Of a DNA stretch of 64,000 nt, positions 25,718-35,337 are shown one piece after another; within the stretch, counting starts at the first letter, position 1, and each line of letters begins with the position of its first letter. Under the pieces are notes generated by a model. It made no database searches and was not told the DNA's origin. It saw only the letters and a list, made by a program, of their open reading frames with translations. The position numbers and the translations under genes are program-made. The DNA comes from Methylomonas fluvii (GTDB taxonomy: Bacteria; Pseudomonadota; Gammaproteobacteria; Methylococcales; Methylomonadaceae): positions 1,426,001 to 1,490,000 of the forward strand of contig NZ_JACXST010000002.1 of assembly GCF_014850975.1 (NCBI RefSeq), read 5' to 3'.

Positions 25718-26995
25718 CTATTTCAAACGCACCACGCCGAGGAATTTCAAGATCATACGTTCGTAAAACGGCTCGCTGATGCCGTTTTTAATCTTGCGCA
25801 TAAAGTATTTCTCAAAACCGATTTTTGCCAGATGCACCCATTTGCCGTGGTTGGACCAAGTGGTGTTACGCGGCGGAATTTGCGGCACGGCCAAAAACGC
25901 CACTCCAGTATCGCCCAAGTCGGCCAGACACAACGCGCTTAAACTGGGTATATCGGACGGCTGTTTGCCGGCCAATTCATCGCGAATGTTATGCGCGGTA
26001 GCCGTCACCATGGATTCGATCATGTAGCCGGTTTTGGGGGTACCGGTCGGCACCGGGGTTTTTTCCACCGGCGGCAAGGCGATGCAGACCCCAACCGAAT
26101 AAATGTTTTTGTAGGTGGGATTGCGCTGATGTTGATCGACAATGACGAAACCGCGCGGATTGGTTAAACCCTCCGCGCCGGAGTGGCGCACCGCATCCAC
26201 GCCGGTAAACGCCGGCAGCATCATCGAATGCTTAAACGGCACTTCATGTTTTTTCTTTTCGTTACCGTCTTCATCCACTTCGGTAACATACATCATGCCG
26301 GCTTCGATGCGGTCCACTTTGGCGTTGGTGATCCATTTAATGGTCTTGTCGCGTAGCGCGCTTTCCAGCAAGCCTTTGGTATCGCCGACGCCGCCCAACC
26401 CCAGGTGACCGATATAAGGTTCCGAGGTGACAAAAGTCATCGGCACTTTGTCGCGGATTTTGCGTTTACGTAGCTCGGTTTCCAGAATCATCAGATATTC
26501 GTAAGCCGGGCCGAAACAGGACGCGCCCTGCACCGCGCCAACCACAATCGGACCGGGATCGGCCATGAATTTAGCCCAATCCTCGGCAGCCAATGCCGCG
26601 TGATCGACATGGCAGACCGATGAGGTATGCCCGCCGTGCGGCCCCAAACCCGGTACTTCATCGAAGGCCAGGCGCGGACCGGTCGCGATAATCAGATAGT
26701 CGTATTCAACCGAGGAGCCATCCGCCAGATCAATTTTGTTGTTGGCCGGATCGACTTTAATCGCGGCCTTTTGAATGAAATTGATGCCTTTTTTCGCCAT
26801 CACCGGCGCCAGCTCGATTTTCAAATCCTCGGGTTTGCGCCATTTCGGCGGCACCCAGGGGTTGGACGGCACAAAGTGGAAAGTCGGCGAATCGGAAATC
26901 ACCACGACTTCATGTGCATTACCGACTGTTTCCTTCATTTCGTAAGCCATCGGCACGCCGCCGATCCCCGCACCTAACACTACAATTCTTGCCAT
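25718..26995 (-). CDS. Sulfide:quinone oxidoreductase-type flavoprotein
   Basis: 425 residues. N-terminal FAD-binding motif [15 protein letters not shown] near residue 5, the second segment [18 protein letters not shown] near 100, and C-terminal [13 protein letters not shown] near 335. Cysteines in [11 protein letters not shown] (near 160) and SVGVCIAL (near 340) fall where the active-site cysteines of SQR enzymes are. The family oxidises sulfide with transfer of electrons to quinone at the inner membrane. A plain NADH dehydrogenase is less likely given the cysteines and the DUF2892 neighbour. Confidence 0.85.
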   Translation of the reverse strand: MARIVVLGAGIGGVPMAYEMKETVGNAHEVVVISDSPTFHFVPSNPWVPPKWRKPEDLKIELAPVMAKKGINFIQKAAIKVDPANNKIDLADGSSVEYDYLIIATGPRLAFDEVPGLGPHGGHTSSVCHVDHAALAAEDWAKFMADPGPIVVGAVQGASCFGPAYEYLMILETELRKRKIRDKVPMTFVTSEPYIGHLGLGGVGDTKGLLESALRDKTIKWITNAKVDRIEAGMMYVTEVDEDGNEKKKHEVPFKHSMMLPAFTGVDAVRHSGAEGLTNPRGFVIVDQHQRNPTYKNIYSVGVCIALPPVEKTPVPTGTPKTGYMIESMVTATAHNIRDELAGKQPSDIPSLSALCLADLGDTGVAFLAVPQIPPRNTTWSNHGKWVHLAKIGFEKYFMRKIKNGISEPFYERMILKFLGVVRLK

Positions 26996-27141
26996 GACCT
27001 TCTCCTCGCTGCTGTTTAGATGAACACACTCTGCGTATTTATTATTTTTATACTGTTGTTATAAGCTTCAAAACCGTGCGGCTCAAGAATATTAGAACAT
27101 CCTGATGCAATCAACTGAAATATTCCCGGCTTTTGATTGCT

Positions 27142-27169
27142 TTTGATGCCGAGGTAGACTGGGTACAAT
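27142..27169 (+). promoter_or_regulatory. Candidate sigma-70 promoter of msrB
   Basis: TTTGAT and TACAAT are spaced 16 bases apart (15 if TTGATG is taken as the -35). If real, transcription would start near 27176, which rules out the ATG at 27168 and supports 27201 as the msrB start. Confidence 0.4.
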
Positions 27170-27200
27170 GCCCACTAACCCCAGCCTGCGGAACACCACC

Positions 27201-27593
27201 ATGACCGAGAAACACGATACCGAACAAGCCTGGCGCGAGAAGCTAACCCCCGAGCAATATCATGTCTGCCGGGAAAAAGGCACCGAGCCGCCGTTTACCG
27301 GCAAATATACCGACTGCGACGAAGCCGGTATCTACCGCTGCGTTTGCTGCGGCCACGCCCTATTTACCTCCGAGCATAAATTCCATTCCGGCTGCGGCTG
27401 GCCCAGCTTTTGGGACCCGCTAAATTCGGAAAGTCTGGATCAGCATCCCGATAACAGCCATGGCATGCGCCGGGTAGAGGTAACCTGCCAATCCTGCGGC
27501 GCCCATCTGGGTCATGTGTTCGAAGACGGCCCGCAACCAACCGGCCTGCGCTATTGCATCAATTCCGTGGCGTTGACACTGGAAAAATCATGA
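27201..27593 (+). CDS. msrB: Peptide-methionine (R)-S-oxide reductase MsrB
   Basis: 130 residues, the usual single-domain length. Zinc cysteines in CVCCGH and CQSCGAH, the substrate region [12 protein letters not shown] and the catalytic cysteine in RYCINSVAL. The enzyme reduces methionine-R-sulfoxide in oxidised proteins using thioredoxin, in the cytoplasm. Start chosen at the ATG before [14 protein letters not shown], matching family starts. Its stop overlaps the aminopeptidase start (ATGA), so the two are co-translated. Confidence 0.95.
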   Translation: MTEKHDTEQAWREKLTPEQYHVCREKGTEPPFTGKYTDCDEAGIYRCVCCGHALFTSEHKFHSGCGWPSFWDPLNSESLDQHPDNSHGMRRVEVTCQSCGAHLGHVFEDGPQPTGLRYCINSVALTLEKS

Positions 27594-28897
27594 TGCCCGC
27601 TCAGCAACAAGTGCAAGATTTGCTGGACTTCATCGACGCCAGCCCTAGTCCTTGGCATGCAGTTGCCAGCATAGAAGAACGCTTGCAGGCATATCAGTTC
27701 CAACGCATCCAGGAAAGCGACGCATGGTCATTGGCTAGCGGCGGGCGCTACTATGTGATCAGAGACGATTCCTCCATCGCCGCATTTGTGATTGGCAAAC
27801 AAGCTTTGGCGGAAACCGGCTTCAAAATACTCGGCGCCCATACCGATTCGCCGGGGCTGCGCGTCAAACCGCAGCCGCTGATCGACTCGGACCAGCTGTT
27901 GCGTCTGGCCGTGGAAGTATACGGGGGCCCGATTCTCGCCACGTTTACTGATCGTGATCTGAGTCTGGCCGGCCGTATTGCCTATCTGGATAGCGACGGC
28001 AACATCGCCAGCCAACTGCTGCGCTTCGCCGAACCGCTGCTGCGTCTGCCGAATCTGGCGATTCATATGAACCGCGGCGTCAACGAAGACGGCCTGAAGC
28101 TGAAAAAACAAACTGAGTTGCCGCTAATTTTTTCGGCCAGTGTCGAGCAACAATTACCAGCCGACCGGTTTCGGCAATTGCTGGCGCAAGCGAGCAACGT
28201 TGACGCCGAGCGAATTTTAAGTTGGGAGCTCAATGCCTACGACACCCAGAAAGGCACTCTGTGGGGTGACGGGCAATTGTTTTATGCCGATAGCCAATTG
28301 GATAATCTGGCGTCTTGCCATGCCGGACTGACGGCTTTGCTGGATGCGCAAACACTGGATACCAATAGCACGCTGGTCTGTGCGTTTTTCGATCACGAGG
28401 AAATCGGCAGCGAAAGCTGCAAAGGCGCGGCCGGCAGTTTCCTGCCCGATGTGCTTGAGCGCATCGCCAATGCGGTCGGAAGTAACCCGGACGACTACCG
28501 GCGTTCGCTAGCTAACAGTTTTATGGTTAGCGCGGATATGGCGCATGCCTATCAACCCAACTTTCCCGGCGCCTACGAGCCCGGCCACAAAATTATCGTC
28601 AACCAAGGTCCGGTCATCAAGGTAAATGTTAACCATCGTTATTCCTCCGAATGCATTTCAGAGGCGACTTTCATCCACATTTGCCAACAAACCGGAGTGC
28701 CTTATCAAAAATACGCGCACCACGGCAATCTGCCCTGCGGCAGCACGATAGGCCCGATAACGTCGGCGAAATTAGGTATCCGCAGTGTCGATGTCGGCTC
28801 ACCCATGTGGGCCATGCACAGCCTGAGGGAAAGTGCCGGCGTACTCGACCATGCCTATATGATTCGGGCCTTGCGGGGATTTTTCAGCAACCAATAA
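27590..28897 (+). CDS. apeB: M18-family aminopeptidase (ApeB/DnpEP-like)
   Basis: 435 residues. Dinuclear-metal peptidase motifs: [13 protein letters not shown] near residue 83, the catalytic [17 protein letters not shown] near 265, [12 protein letters not shown] near 310 and a final histidine in [14 protein letters not shown] near 385. Bacterial M18 enzymes remove N-terminal residues from peptides in the cytoplasm. Start overlaps the msrB stop by four bases. Confidence 0.93.
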   Translation: MMPAQQQVQDLLDFIDASPSPWHAVASIEERLQAYQFQRIQESDAWSLASGGRYYVIRDDSSIAAFVIGKQALAETGFKILGAHTDSPGLRVKPQPLIDSDQLLRLAVEVYGGPILATFTDRDLSLAGRIAYLDSDGNIASQLLRFAEPLLRLPNLAIHMNRGVNEDGLKLKKQTELPLIFSASVEQQLPADRFRQLLAQASNVDAERILSWELNAYDTQKGTLWGDGQLFYADSQLDNLASCHAGLTALLDAQTLDTNSTLVCAFFDHEEIGSESCKGAAGSFLPDVLERIANAVGSNPDDYRRSLANSFMVSADMAHAYQPNFPGAYEPGHKIIVNQGPVIKVNVNHRYSSECISEATFIHICQQTGVPYQKYAHHGNLPCGSTIGPITSAKLGIRSVDVGSPMWAMHSLRESAGVLDHAYMIRALRGFFSNQ

Positions 28898-28944
28898 TTT
28901 TTCAACTATCCTTGCCTGATGATTTTATCCGGTAGGGAATAACC

Positions 28945-29526
28945 TTGGTTTCCGTCTTTTCCACTGATGACGCATTGTCGTTGCGGCGCGCTTTTGAGCT
29001 CGTAAAGTGGGTAATCCTATTTTGCTTTGTTAGTCAGCCGTCGCCGGCAGACGAACTGAACCTGGAATATAAGGTCAAGGCCGCCTATCTCTATAACTTC
29101 ACCAAATTCATCACTTGGCCGGAAAAAGCCAGCCCCACCTTTAATATCTGCATCATCGGCCACGACCCCTTCGGGAGTCTGCTGAGCCCGTTGGAGAACA
29201 AGACCGTTCAGGAAAAACCCATTCGCTTGTTCAAGTTCGATGCGCCCAAACAGGCGAAAGATTGCGATATCGTCTATTTCGACAATCCCGAACAGCGGGC
29301 GGACCTTGCGTTACCGGGTGTGTTACTAGTCGGCTCGCTGAAAAAATCACTGACGGTCAGCAGCGAGCCGTTTTTTGCCGAATCCGGCGGCATGATCGGC
29401 TTTGCGCTGGACGACGGCAAAGTCAAACTGCACCTTAACCTCAAGGCTTTGAAGCAAAGCGGTTTTAACGTCAGCGCCAAACTCATCGAAGTTGCCATAC
29501 TGGTGGAGGGGGGTGAGCATGAGTAG
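28945..29526 (+). CDS. YfiR-family periplasmic protein (TTG start)
   Basis: 193 residues. Signal sequence near 18-36 (ELVKWVILFCFVSQPSPADE), then the YfiR/DUF4154 domain opening YKVKAAYLYNFTKFITWP. YfiR proteins sit in the periplasm and repress partner diguanylate cyclases. No ATG exists before the domain; TTG at 28945 follows TAGGGA with six-base spacing and is the likely start. The stop overlaps the start of the GGDEF-EAL gene by 8 bases, which strongly supports a partner relationship. Confidence 0.88.
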   Translation: MVSVFSTDDALSLRRAFELVKWVILFCFVSQPSPADELNLEYKVKAAYLYNFTKFITWPEKASPTFNICIIGHDPFGSLLSPLENKTVQEKPIRLFKFDAPKQAKDCDIVYFDNPEQRADLALPGVLLVGSLKKSLTVSSEPFFAESGGMIGFALDDGKVKLHLNLKALKQSGFNVSAKLIEVAILVEGGEHE

Positions 29527-31879
29527 ATTCTTCTCGCGGCTATCCATCAAAGGCAAATTGTTCAGCATCGCCATTACCTCCAGTCTATTTTCCATGCTGT
29601 TGGCCTTGGTGATTTTGGTAACGGTGAACGTCACCGAAGTAAAACGCAAGGCCCAAAGCGATTTAATCGCCGTAGCCAGCCTGATCGCCAACCGAAGTGT
29701 CGCCGCAGTGATGTTCGACGACGCCAATTTGGCCAAGGAAAACCTGGTGTCCTTGAATAACCTCCCCGATTTGCGCAGCGCTTGCGTCTACACCAAAAGA
29801 GGTCAGCTATTCACCTCGCTGGACAAGCAATCCGCCACCTGCCCGATCGTATCGCATGGCTTGCGTAATTATTTCGATAAACTCAACCTTTATGTTTATC
29901 AGCCCATGCGCCTGGACGACGAAATTGTCGGCGGCATTTTTCTATCCTCCGACCTCAGTGCGGCCTTCTGGCGAGAACTGCAATTTGTCGGTGTGGTGCT
30001 GATTGTGTTGTTTGTGGCTTTATCCATTACCTTTTTGCTGACCGCCCCCCTACTAAACCGGGTGGCAAAACCCATCGCGCAACTAGCTAAAACCGCGCAG
30101 AAAGTCAGTCAGGAACACGACTATTCCTTGCGTGCAGCCAAGCACAGCAATGATGAAATGGGAATTTTGGTCGATGCGTTCAACGGTATGCTGGATACCG
30201 TCGAGATTCAAAACAAAGCCTTGATTAGCGTCAAAAATAATTTCCAGGCTTTGTACGACAACAACCCTACCATGGTGTTTAACCTGGATATGCAGGGGCA
30301 AATCATCTCGGTAAACCGCTTCGGCGCCCGCCAGCTGGGTTTGAGCGTTGAGGAACTGCAAGGCTGCTCTATTTTCAACTTCGCCCATCCCGAAGATATC
30401 AGCAACTGCAACCAGTTCTTCCAAATCTGCCGTAATCATCCCGAACAAGTACATAAGCTGGAAAGCCGCATCATCTGCCGCAACGGCAACATCATCTGGG
30501 CTAGGGAAACCGCGCGCTTGGTGAAGGACGAAAACAATCGTTCTCACTTGTTGTTGGTTTGCGAAGACATTACCGAAACCCGGCGCCTATCGGAGAAAAT
30601 AGCCTATCAGGCCAGCCACGACGAATTAACCGGCCTAGTCAACCGCCGCCAATTCGACATCCATATTCAAAACTTGGTGTTGGAGGCGCAAGCCAACGAT
30701 AGCCATCACGTTCTGTGTTATTTGGATCTGGATCAGTTCAAAATCGTCAATGATACCTGCGGCCATCTGGCGGGCGACGAGCTGCTACGGCAGCTCGGCG
30801 AAGTACTGCGCCAACAAGTACGCAGAATGGACATATTGGCTAGACTGGGCGGCGACGAATTTGGCATCCTAATGTCGTATTGCTCTCTGGAACAAGCCAT
30901 CATCACCGGCGAAAAGCTACGCAATGCGGTATGCGACTTCCAATTTGCCTGGGAAAACCGTAGTTTCAATATCGGGGTCAGCATTGGTATCGCCCCGATC
31001 AATCGCGCCTGCGGGAATGCCGTGGATGTACTGAAAGAAGCCGATGCCGCCTGTTATGCCGCCAAGGAAAAAGGCCGCAATCGGGTACATATATTCAGTC
31101 CGGACGACGAAGAACTCACGCTGCGCCAAGGCGAAATGCAATGGGTGGAAAAAATCCGCCAGGGAATCGAGCGAGACCGCTTCCAGCTATTCGGTCAACT
31201 AATCGTACCGATAGCCGCCAATCGTGGCGGTCTGCATTTCGAAACCTTAATCCGCTACCGAGACGATCAAGATAAGGTGATTCCGCCTGGCGCCTTTTTA
31301 CCTGCCGCGGAGCGCTACAATATGGCTTCGCCGTTAGACCGTTGGGTAATCTCCCGTTTGTTCCAGCACTTGGCAACGACGCCCGGCTTCCTGGAACGGC
31401 TGGAAATGTGCTCGGTCAATCTGTCCGGTTTGTCGCTGTCGGACCAAGCCATGCTGGGCTTTATCGATCAGCAATTCCGCAAATGGCAGATACCCACCCA
31501 TAAAATTTGCTTCGAAATCACCGAAACAGCGGCTATCAGCAATCTTTCCTATGCACGGCAATTTATCGATTCGCTACGCCAAAAGGGCTGCTCGTTCTCC
31601 CTGGATGATTTTGGCAGTGGCCTATCGTCTTTTGCTTACCTAAAGAACCTACCGGTAGATTATTTAAAGATAGACGGGCTATTCGTGAAAGACATAATGG
31701 ATGATCGGGTGGATTTGACTATGGTTAAAGCGATCAACGAGGTCGCCCATGTGATGGGCAAAAAGACCATCGCCGAATTTGTAGAAACCCAAAAAATTTT
31801 CGATCTCCTACAAACCTTGGGTGTGAATTATGCGCAAGGCTACGGTATTGCCAAACCGGTGCCCCTGCGGGAATTATGA
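29519..31879 (+). CDS. Membrane-bound GGDEF-EAL protein with HAMP and PAS
   Basis: 786 residues from ATG 29519 behind GGAGGGGGG. Two membrane helices (about 15-45 and 155-185) bracket a periplasmic domain of the CHASE8 or YfiN-like type; then HAMP, PAS (about 235-355), GGDEF with an intact GGDEF motif near residue 444, and an EAL-type domain with ETLIR in place of EALLR near 574, DDFGSGLSS and KIDGLFV. Both cyclic-di-GMP synthesis and breakdown appear possible. The periplasmic part is the likely target of the YfiR protein encoded just upstream. Confidence 0.92.
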   Translation: MSRFFSRLSIKGKLFSIAITSSLFSMLLALVILVTVNVTEVKRKAQSDLIAVASLIANRSVAAVMFDDANLAKENLVSLNNLPDLRSACVYTKRGQLFTSLDKQSATCPIVSHGLRNYFDKLNLYVYQPMRLDDEIVGGIFLSSDLSAAFWRELQFVGVVLIVLFVALSITFLLTAPLLNRVAKPIAQLAKTAQKVSQEHDYSLRAAKHSNDEMGILVDAFNGMLDTVEIQNKALISVKNNFQALYDNNPTMVFNLDMQGQIISVNRFGARQLGLSVEELQGCSIFNFAHPEDISNCNQFFQICRNHPEQVHKLESRIICRNGNIIWARETARLVKDENNRSHLLLVCEDITETRRLSEKIAYQASHDELTGLVNRRQFDIHIQNLVLEAQANDSHHVLCYLDLDQFKIVNDTCGHLAGDELLRQLGEVLRQQVRRMDILARLGGDEFGILMSYCSLEQAIITGEKLRNAVCDFQFAWENRSFNIGVSIGIAPINRACGNAVDVLKEADAACYAAKEKGRNRVHIFSPDDEELTLRQGEMQWVEKIRQGIERDRFQLFGQLIVPIAANRGGLHFETLIRYRDDQDKVIPPGAFLPAAERYNMASPLDRWVISRLFQHLATTPGFLERLEMCSVNLSGLSLSDQAMLGFIDQQFRKWQIPTHKICFEITETAAISNLSYARQFIDSLRQKGCSFSLDDFGSGLSSFAYLKNLPVDYLKIDGLFVKDIMDDRVDLTMVKAINEVAHVMGKKTIAEFVETQKIFDLLQTLGVNYAQGYGIAKPVPLREL

Positions 31880-34047
31880 GAAATACTATGTTGAAAACAG
31901 TTAAGAAACGGCTTTTCAAACACTCTCTACTCCTCAGCCTTCTTGGCCAACAGGTATATGCCGAACAAACCGTCAACGATTTTCTGGATTTATCGCCAGC
32001 GGAATTAGCCAATATTTCAGTGAGTATTGCCTCGGGTACCGCCAAATCGGTATCGCAATCGGCAGCGGTGACCACCGTTATCACCGCCGAGCAAATTGCC
32101 ACGATGGGCGCTACCGATCTGCACGAGGTGCTGGAAACCGTACCTGGCATGCATGTTACGATCCAACCGGTGACTAACGACTATAGTTACACGATGCGCG
32201 GCATGCGGAACGAAACCAATGCCGAGGTGTTGCTGATGCTTAACGGCACACGTTTCTCGGTGCCTTATCAGGGCACGCATATGGCGGGAATGATTATTCC
32301 CGTCGAAAATATTCAACGCGTTGAGGTGATTCGCGGGCCGGGCTCCGCGCTTTACGGCGCCGACGCCTTCGCCGGGGTGATTAATATCGTCACCAAAAAG
32401 GCAGCCGATATTGATGGTGTCACGATCGGCGCACGCGGCGGCAATGCCGATACTAAAAGCGCTTGGGGCCAATACGGCGGTAAATGGCAAGGCTGGGATG
32501 TGGCGGGTAGCCTGCAATATAGCCATAACGGGGTCGATCCGGATCGAATCATCGCTGCCGACGCGCAAACCCAAGTCGACCAAACGTTGGGTACCAATAT
32601 ATCCTTGGCTCCCGGCCCCATGCAAACCCAAAACGAACGCTGGAACGGCCATCTCAGTTTACAGCGCAAGCATTGGGATTTGGGGTTTTGGGCTTTTAAC
32701 GAGGGCGGATACGGTTTTCGCTCCGGCACCTTCGGCGCGCTGGATAATAAAGGCAGGGGGAATGGCTCCAACTATCTGGCTGATGTGCGTTACTCGACCG
32801 AGGATGAGTTAGAGAACTGGGAACTGCAAGCCCACGCCAGCTTTCTGCATACTGACGTCTCAGCCGATATATACGGTTTTCCAGCCGGTGCAATATTACC
32901 AATCGGCGCGGACGGTAATATCACCGAGCAGTTGGCATCGACTAGGGGCTTGGTGCTATTTCCGGAGGGGCTACGCTTTGTCGCCGGCTTTAAAAACACC
33001 GTACCCAGTTTTGAACTCACTAGCATTTATAAAGGTTTTTCCGATCATTTGATCCGCATGATCGCCGGCTTCCGCTATGAGGAGATGAACACTCAGGAAG
33101 CGCGCAATTACGGCGTAGGCGTTATCAACGGCACCCGGTTATCTGCATTTCCCGCCATCAACCTTGCCGGCGGCTTACAAGATTTAACCGGGACCCCTCT
33201 TACATTTATTGACGACCATCATCGCGACATCTGGTCCGCGGCGATACAAGACGAATGGCAATTTGCCAAAGACTGGCACCTGACCACCGGTTTGCGCTTT
33301 GACCACTATTCCGACTTTGGTGGCACATTGAACCCCCGCGCAGCGCTGGTTTGGAACATCAATTCTGAATTGACTACTAAATTGCTCTACGGCCAGGCTT
33401 ACCGAGCACCAAGCTTTGTAGAACAATATCAGCAAAACAGTCCGCTTTTCCTTGGTAACCCGACTTTGAGCCCGGAAACCATCTCAACTACCGAACTGGC
33501 ATTCGATTATCGTCCGACGAAGAATCTGAGAACCGCGTTGAATTTGTACCATTATGAGATCCGCGATTTGATTAGCGGCCCGATTTCTGGCGCACGCACG
33601 CTAACCGAGCGTAACACGTCAGGCCAAGACGGCTATGGCAGCGAGTTTGAATGGGATTGGAAATTTCACTCCGATTGGAATCTACGTGGTAACTATGCAT
33701 GGCAATTTGCCCGCAACGAATCTACTCACACCCGAGTTAGCAACGTCCCAGAACATCATGTTTACACCGCACTCGCCTGGAATTTTATGCCGAAATGGCA
33801 GATTCAAACCCAAATCAACTGGATAGGTCACCGCCTTAGCAGCCCGGAAGATACGAGAGTTTTAAAAGATTATGAAACAATCGATTTGACTTTAAACGCT
33901 AAAAAACTGATGGGCTATCTGGATCTGACTGCATCCGCTCGGAACTTGTTCGATAGCAATGGGAAGGAACCGGCTACGTCCAGTTATCCTTATAATCTGC
34001 CCGTCGCCGGACAAACTTTTTATTTCGAGGCCGGTTTACACTTTTAG
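31876..34047 (+). CDS. TonB-dependent outer-membrane receptor
   Basis: 723 residues: signal peptide ending near GQQVYA, plug domain (AAVTTVITAEQIATMGATDL near 55 through VEVIRGPGSALYGADAFAGV near 150), then a 22-strand-type barrel ending with phenylalanine (YFEAGLHF). Uptake of a siderophore, vitamin or other ligand is the family role. The start overlaps the GGDEF-EAL stop (ATGA), which places a TonB receptor, a YfiR protein and a cyclic-di-GMP enzyme in one transcript. Ligand unknown. Confidence 0.92.
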   Translation: MRNTMLKTVKKRLFKHSLLLSLLGQQVYAEQTVNDFLDLSPAELANISVSIASGTAKSVSQSAAVTTVITAEQIATMGATDLHEVLETVPGMHVTIQPVTNDYSYTMRGMRNETNAEVLLMLNGTRFSVPYQGTHMAGMIIPVENIQRVEVIRGPGSALYGADAFAGVINIVTKKAADIDGVTIGARGGNADTKSAWGQYGGKWQGWDVAGSLQYSHNGVDPDRIIAADAQTQVDQTLGTNISLAPGPMQTQNERWNGHLSLQRKHWDLGFWAFNEGGYGFRSGTFGALDNKGRGNGSNYLADVRYSTEDELENWELQAHASFLHTDVSADIYGFPAGAILPIGADGNITEQLASTRGLVLFPEGLRFVAGFKNTVPSFELTSIYKGFSDHLIRMIAGFRYEEMNTQEARNYGVGVINGTRLSAFPAINLAGGLQDLTGTPLTFIDDHHRDIWSAAIQDEWQFAKDWHLTTGLRFDHYSDFGGTLNPRAALVWNINSELTTKLLYGQAYRAPSFVEQYQQNSPLFLGNPTLSPETISTTELAFDYRPTKNLRTALNLYHYEIRDLISGPISGARTLTERNTSGQDGYGSEFEWDWKFHSDWNLRGNYAWQFARNESTHTRVSNVPEHHVYTALAWNFMPKWQIQTQINWIGHRLSSPEDTRVLKDYETIDLTLNAKKLMGYLDLTASARNLFDSNGKEPATSSYPYNLPVAGQTFYFEAGLHF

Positions 34048-34466
34048 CTAATTGCTTGCGCCGAATAATTTCGGTGAATAGCGTCCAGAAGGTAAGCAAC
34101 GATCTTACGGCTCAACCAAGCCTCCCCCGCAGCCACGGCATGGATCATTCTATTGATATAGGCCGCCAGAGACAGGCTATTTTGATAACCCTTGGCTCCC
34201 GCTAGTATGCAGTGCAGAATTTGCTCTTCATGTAAGTCATCGCCGATGATCACGATATTACTGGTAGGACAGGCAGCCAATAATAAGTTGGTATAGTCCG
34301 CTGTTTGGCTACCGCGCAACGCAAAATTCAGCAAAATGATATTGGGTTGCAGTTGTTCGGCAGCATTAAGAGCCTGAATCTCATCCGAATAAAAAGCAAC
34401 ATCCGCTTCCGCCATCAGCATCAGTGGCTGGATTTGGCCGATGTTATCGATTACTTGTATTTTCAT
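34044..34466 (-). CDS. Degenerate NarL-type receiver domain without DNA-binding domain
   Basis: 140 residues with receiver-fold spacing: NIILLNFALRG where DVVLLDLxLPG is expected, IVIIGDD, and AGAKGYQNSLSLAAYINRMIHAVAAGEAWLS, the end of a NarL-type receiver. The phosphate-accepting Asp is Asn, the acidic pair near the N-terminus is missing and the conserved Lys is Gln. The protein stops where the LuxR-type helix-turn-helix would begin. It cannot be phosphorylated in the usual way. Its stop overlaps the TonB-receptor stop by three bases in convergent arrangement. Confidence 0.72.
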   Translation of the reverse strand: MKIQVIDNIGQIQPLMLMAEADVAFYSDEIQALNAAEQLQPNIILLNFALRGSQTADYTNLLLAACPTSNIVIIGDDLHEEQILHCILAGAKGYQNSLSLAAYINRMIHAVAAGEAWLSRKIVAYLLDAIHRNYSAQAIS

Positions 34467-34561
34467 GATAAATCTTGCTGTCTGTTAGCGGAATGGCTTG
34501 CAACTTTAGCCTCCGGAACTAATTTGTTAGATTCCTACGGCATTGCCCCTGACTATTGAAT

Positions 34562-35335
34562 TCAGTTGGTAACATCGATAAATCCGTGTAATCCACGCTT
34601 GGAATCGACTGCCAGCCAACGCCGTAAGTATTGCAGCTCTTCGGTAGATTGCAATTCTTCAAGGCTTTTTTTATTTTTCAACAATCTGAACGCGGCGGAA
34701 AGCACTTTGTAATTCTCACCTACTATACCGGCTCGCCGTAAGCCCACTATGTTGAGCCGATAATGCTTCGCGGGCCGGCCACCTATCAACATAAACGGGA
34801 TTACATCCATATTAATCCCAGTAGTGCCTTGCACGATGGCGTAAGCGCCGATCCGGCAAAATTGATGAACGACTACCGCCCCGCCCATAAACACGTTATG
34901 ACCCACCTCTACATGGCCACCAATCGCCACATTATTGGCAAAAATAGTTTTGTCACCAACCGAGCAATCATGGGCAACGTGGCTGTTGTTCATGAAATAG
35001 CAACCTGACCCGATCCTGGTAGCGCTGCCAACTACTGTAGCCCTGTGCGCAGTAAATCCTTCCCGAAATACGTTATCGTCGCCAATCTCCAGCCACGACT
35101 CCGTTTGGGCATCAAAACCCAAATCCTGCGGTAAACCGCCCAGTACAGCGTGCGGGTGTAGCACATTACCGTTACCCATTTTGACGTGTGCATGCACTAC
35201 GGCATGCGCACCTATTAGACTATTCGCGCCAATCACCGCGCCCGCCTCTATCACCGCAAACGGCCCAACGCTGACATTTTCTCCAAGTATGGCGCCGGTT
35301 TCGATAAAAGCGGTGGGATGAATCGATGTAGTCAT
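34562..35335 (-). CDS. lpxA: LpxA-type acyl-ACP:UDP-GlcNAc O-acyltransferase
   Basis: 257 residues: left-handed beta-helix hexapeptide repeats through about residue 190, catalytic His122 in NNSHVAHDCSVGD, and the LpxA-type C-terminal helical region (KHYRLNIVGLRRAGI). LpxA adds the 3-hydroxyacyl chain in the first step of lipid A synthesis. It is not in the usual lpxD-fabZ-lpxA-lpxB order; it follows xerD by two bases. It may be a second copy with a different chain length or acceptor. Confidence 0.88.
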   Translation of the reverse strand: MTTSIHPTAFIETGAILGENVSVGPFAVIEAGAVIGANSLIGAHAVVHAHVKMGNGNVLHPHAVLGGLPQDLGFDAQTESWLEIGDDNVFREGFTAHRATVVGSATRIGSGCYFMNNSHVAHDCSVGDKTIFANNVAIGGHVEVGHNVFMGGAVVVHQFCRIGAYAIVQGTTGINMDVIPFMLIGGRPAKHYRLNIVGLRRAGIVGENYKVLSAAFRLLKNKKSLEELQSTEELQYLRRWLAVDSKRGLHGFIDVTN

Positions 35336-35337
35336 GG

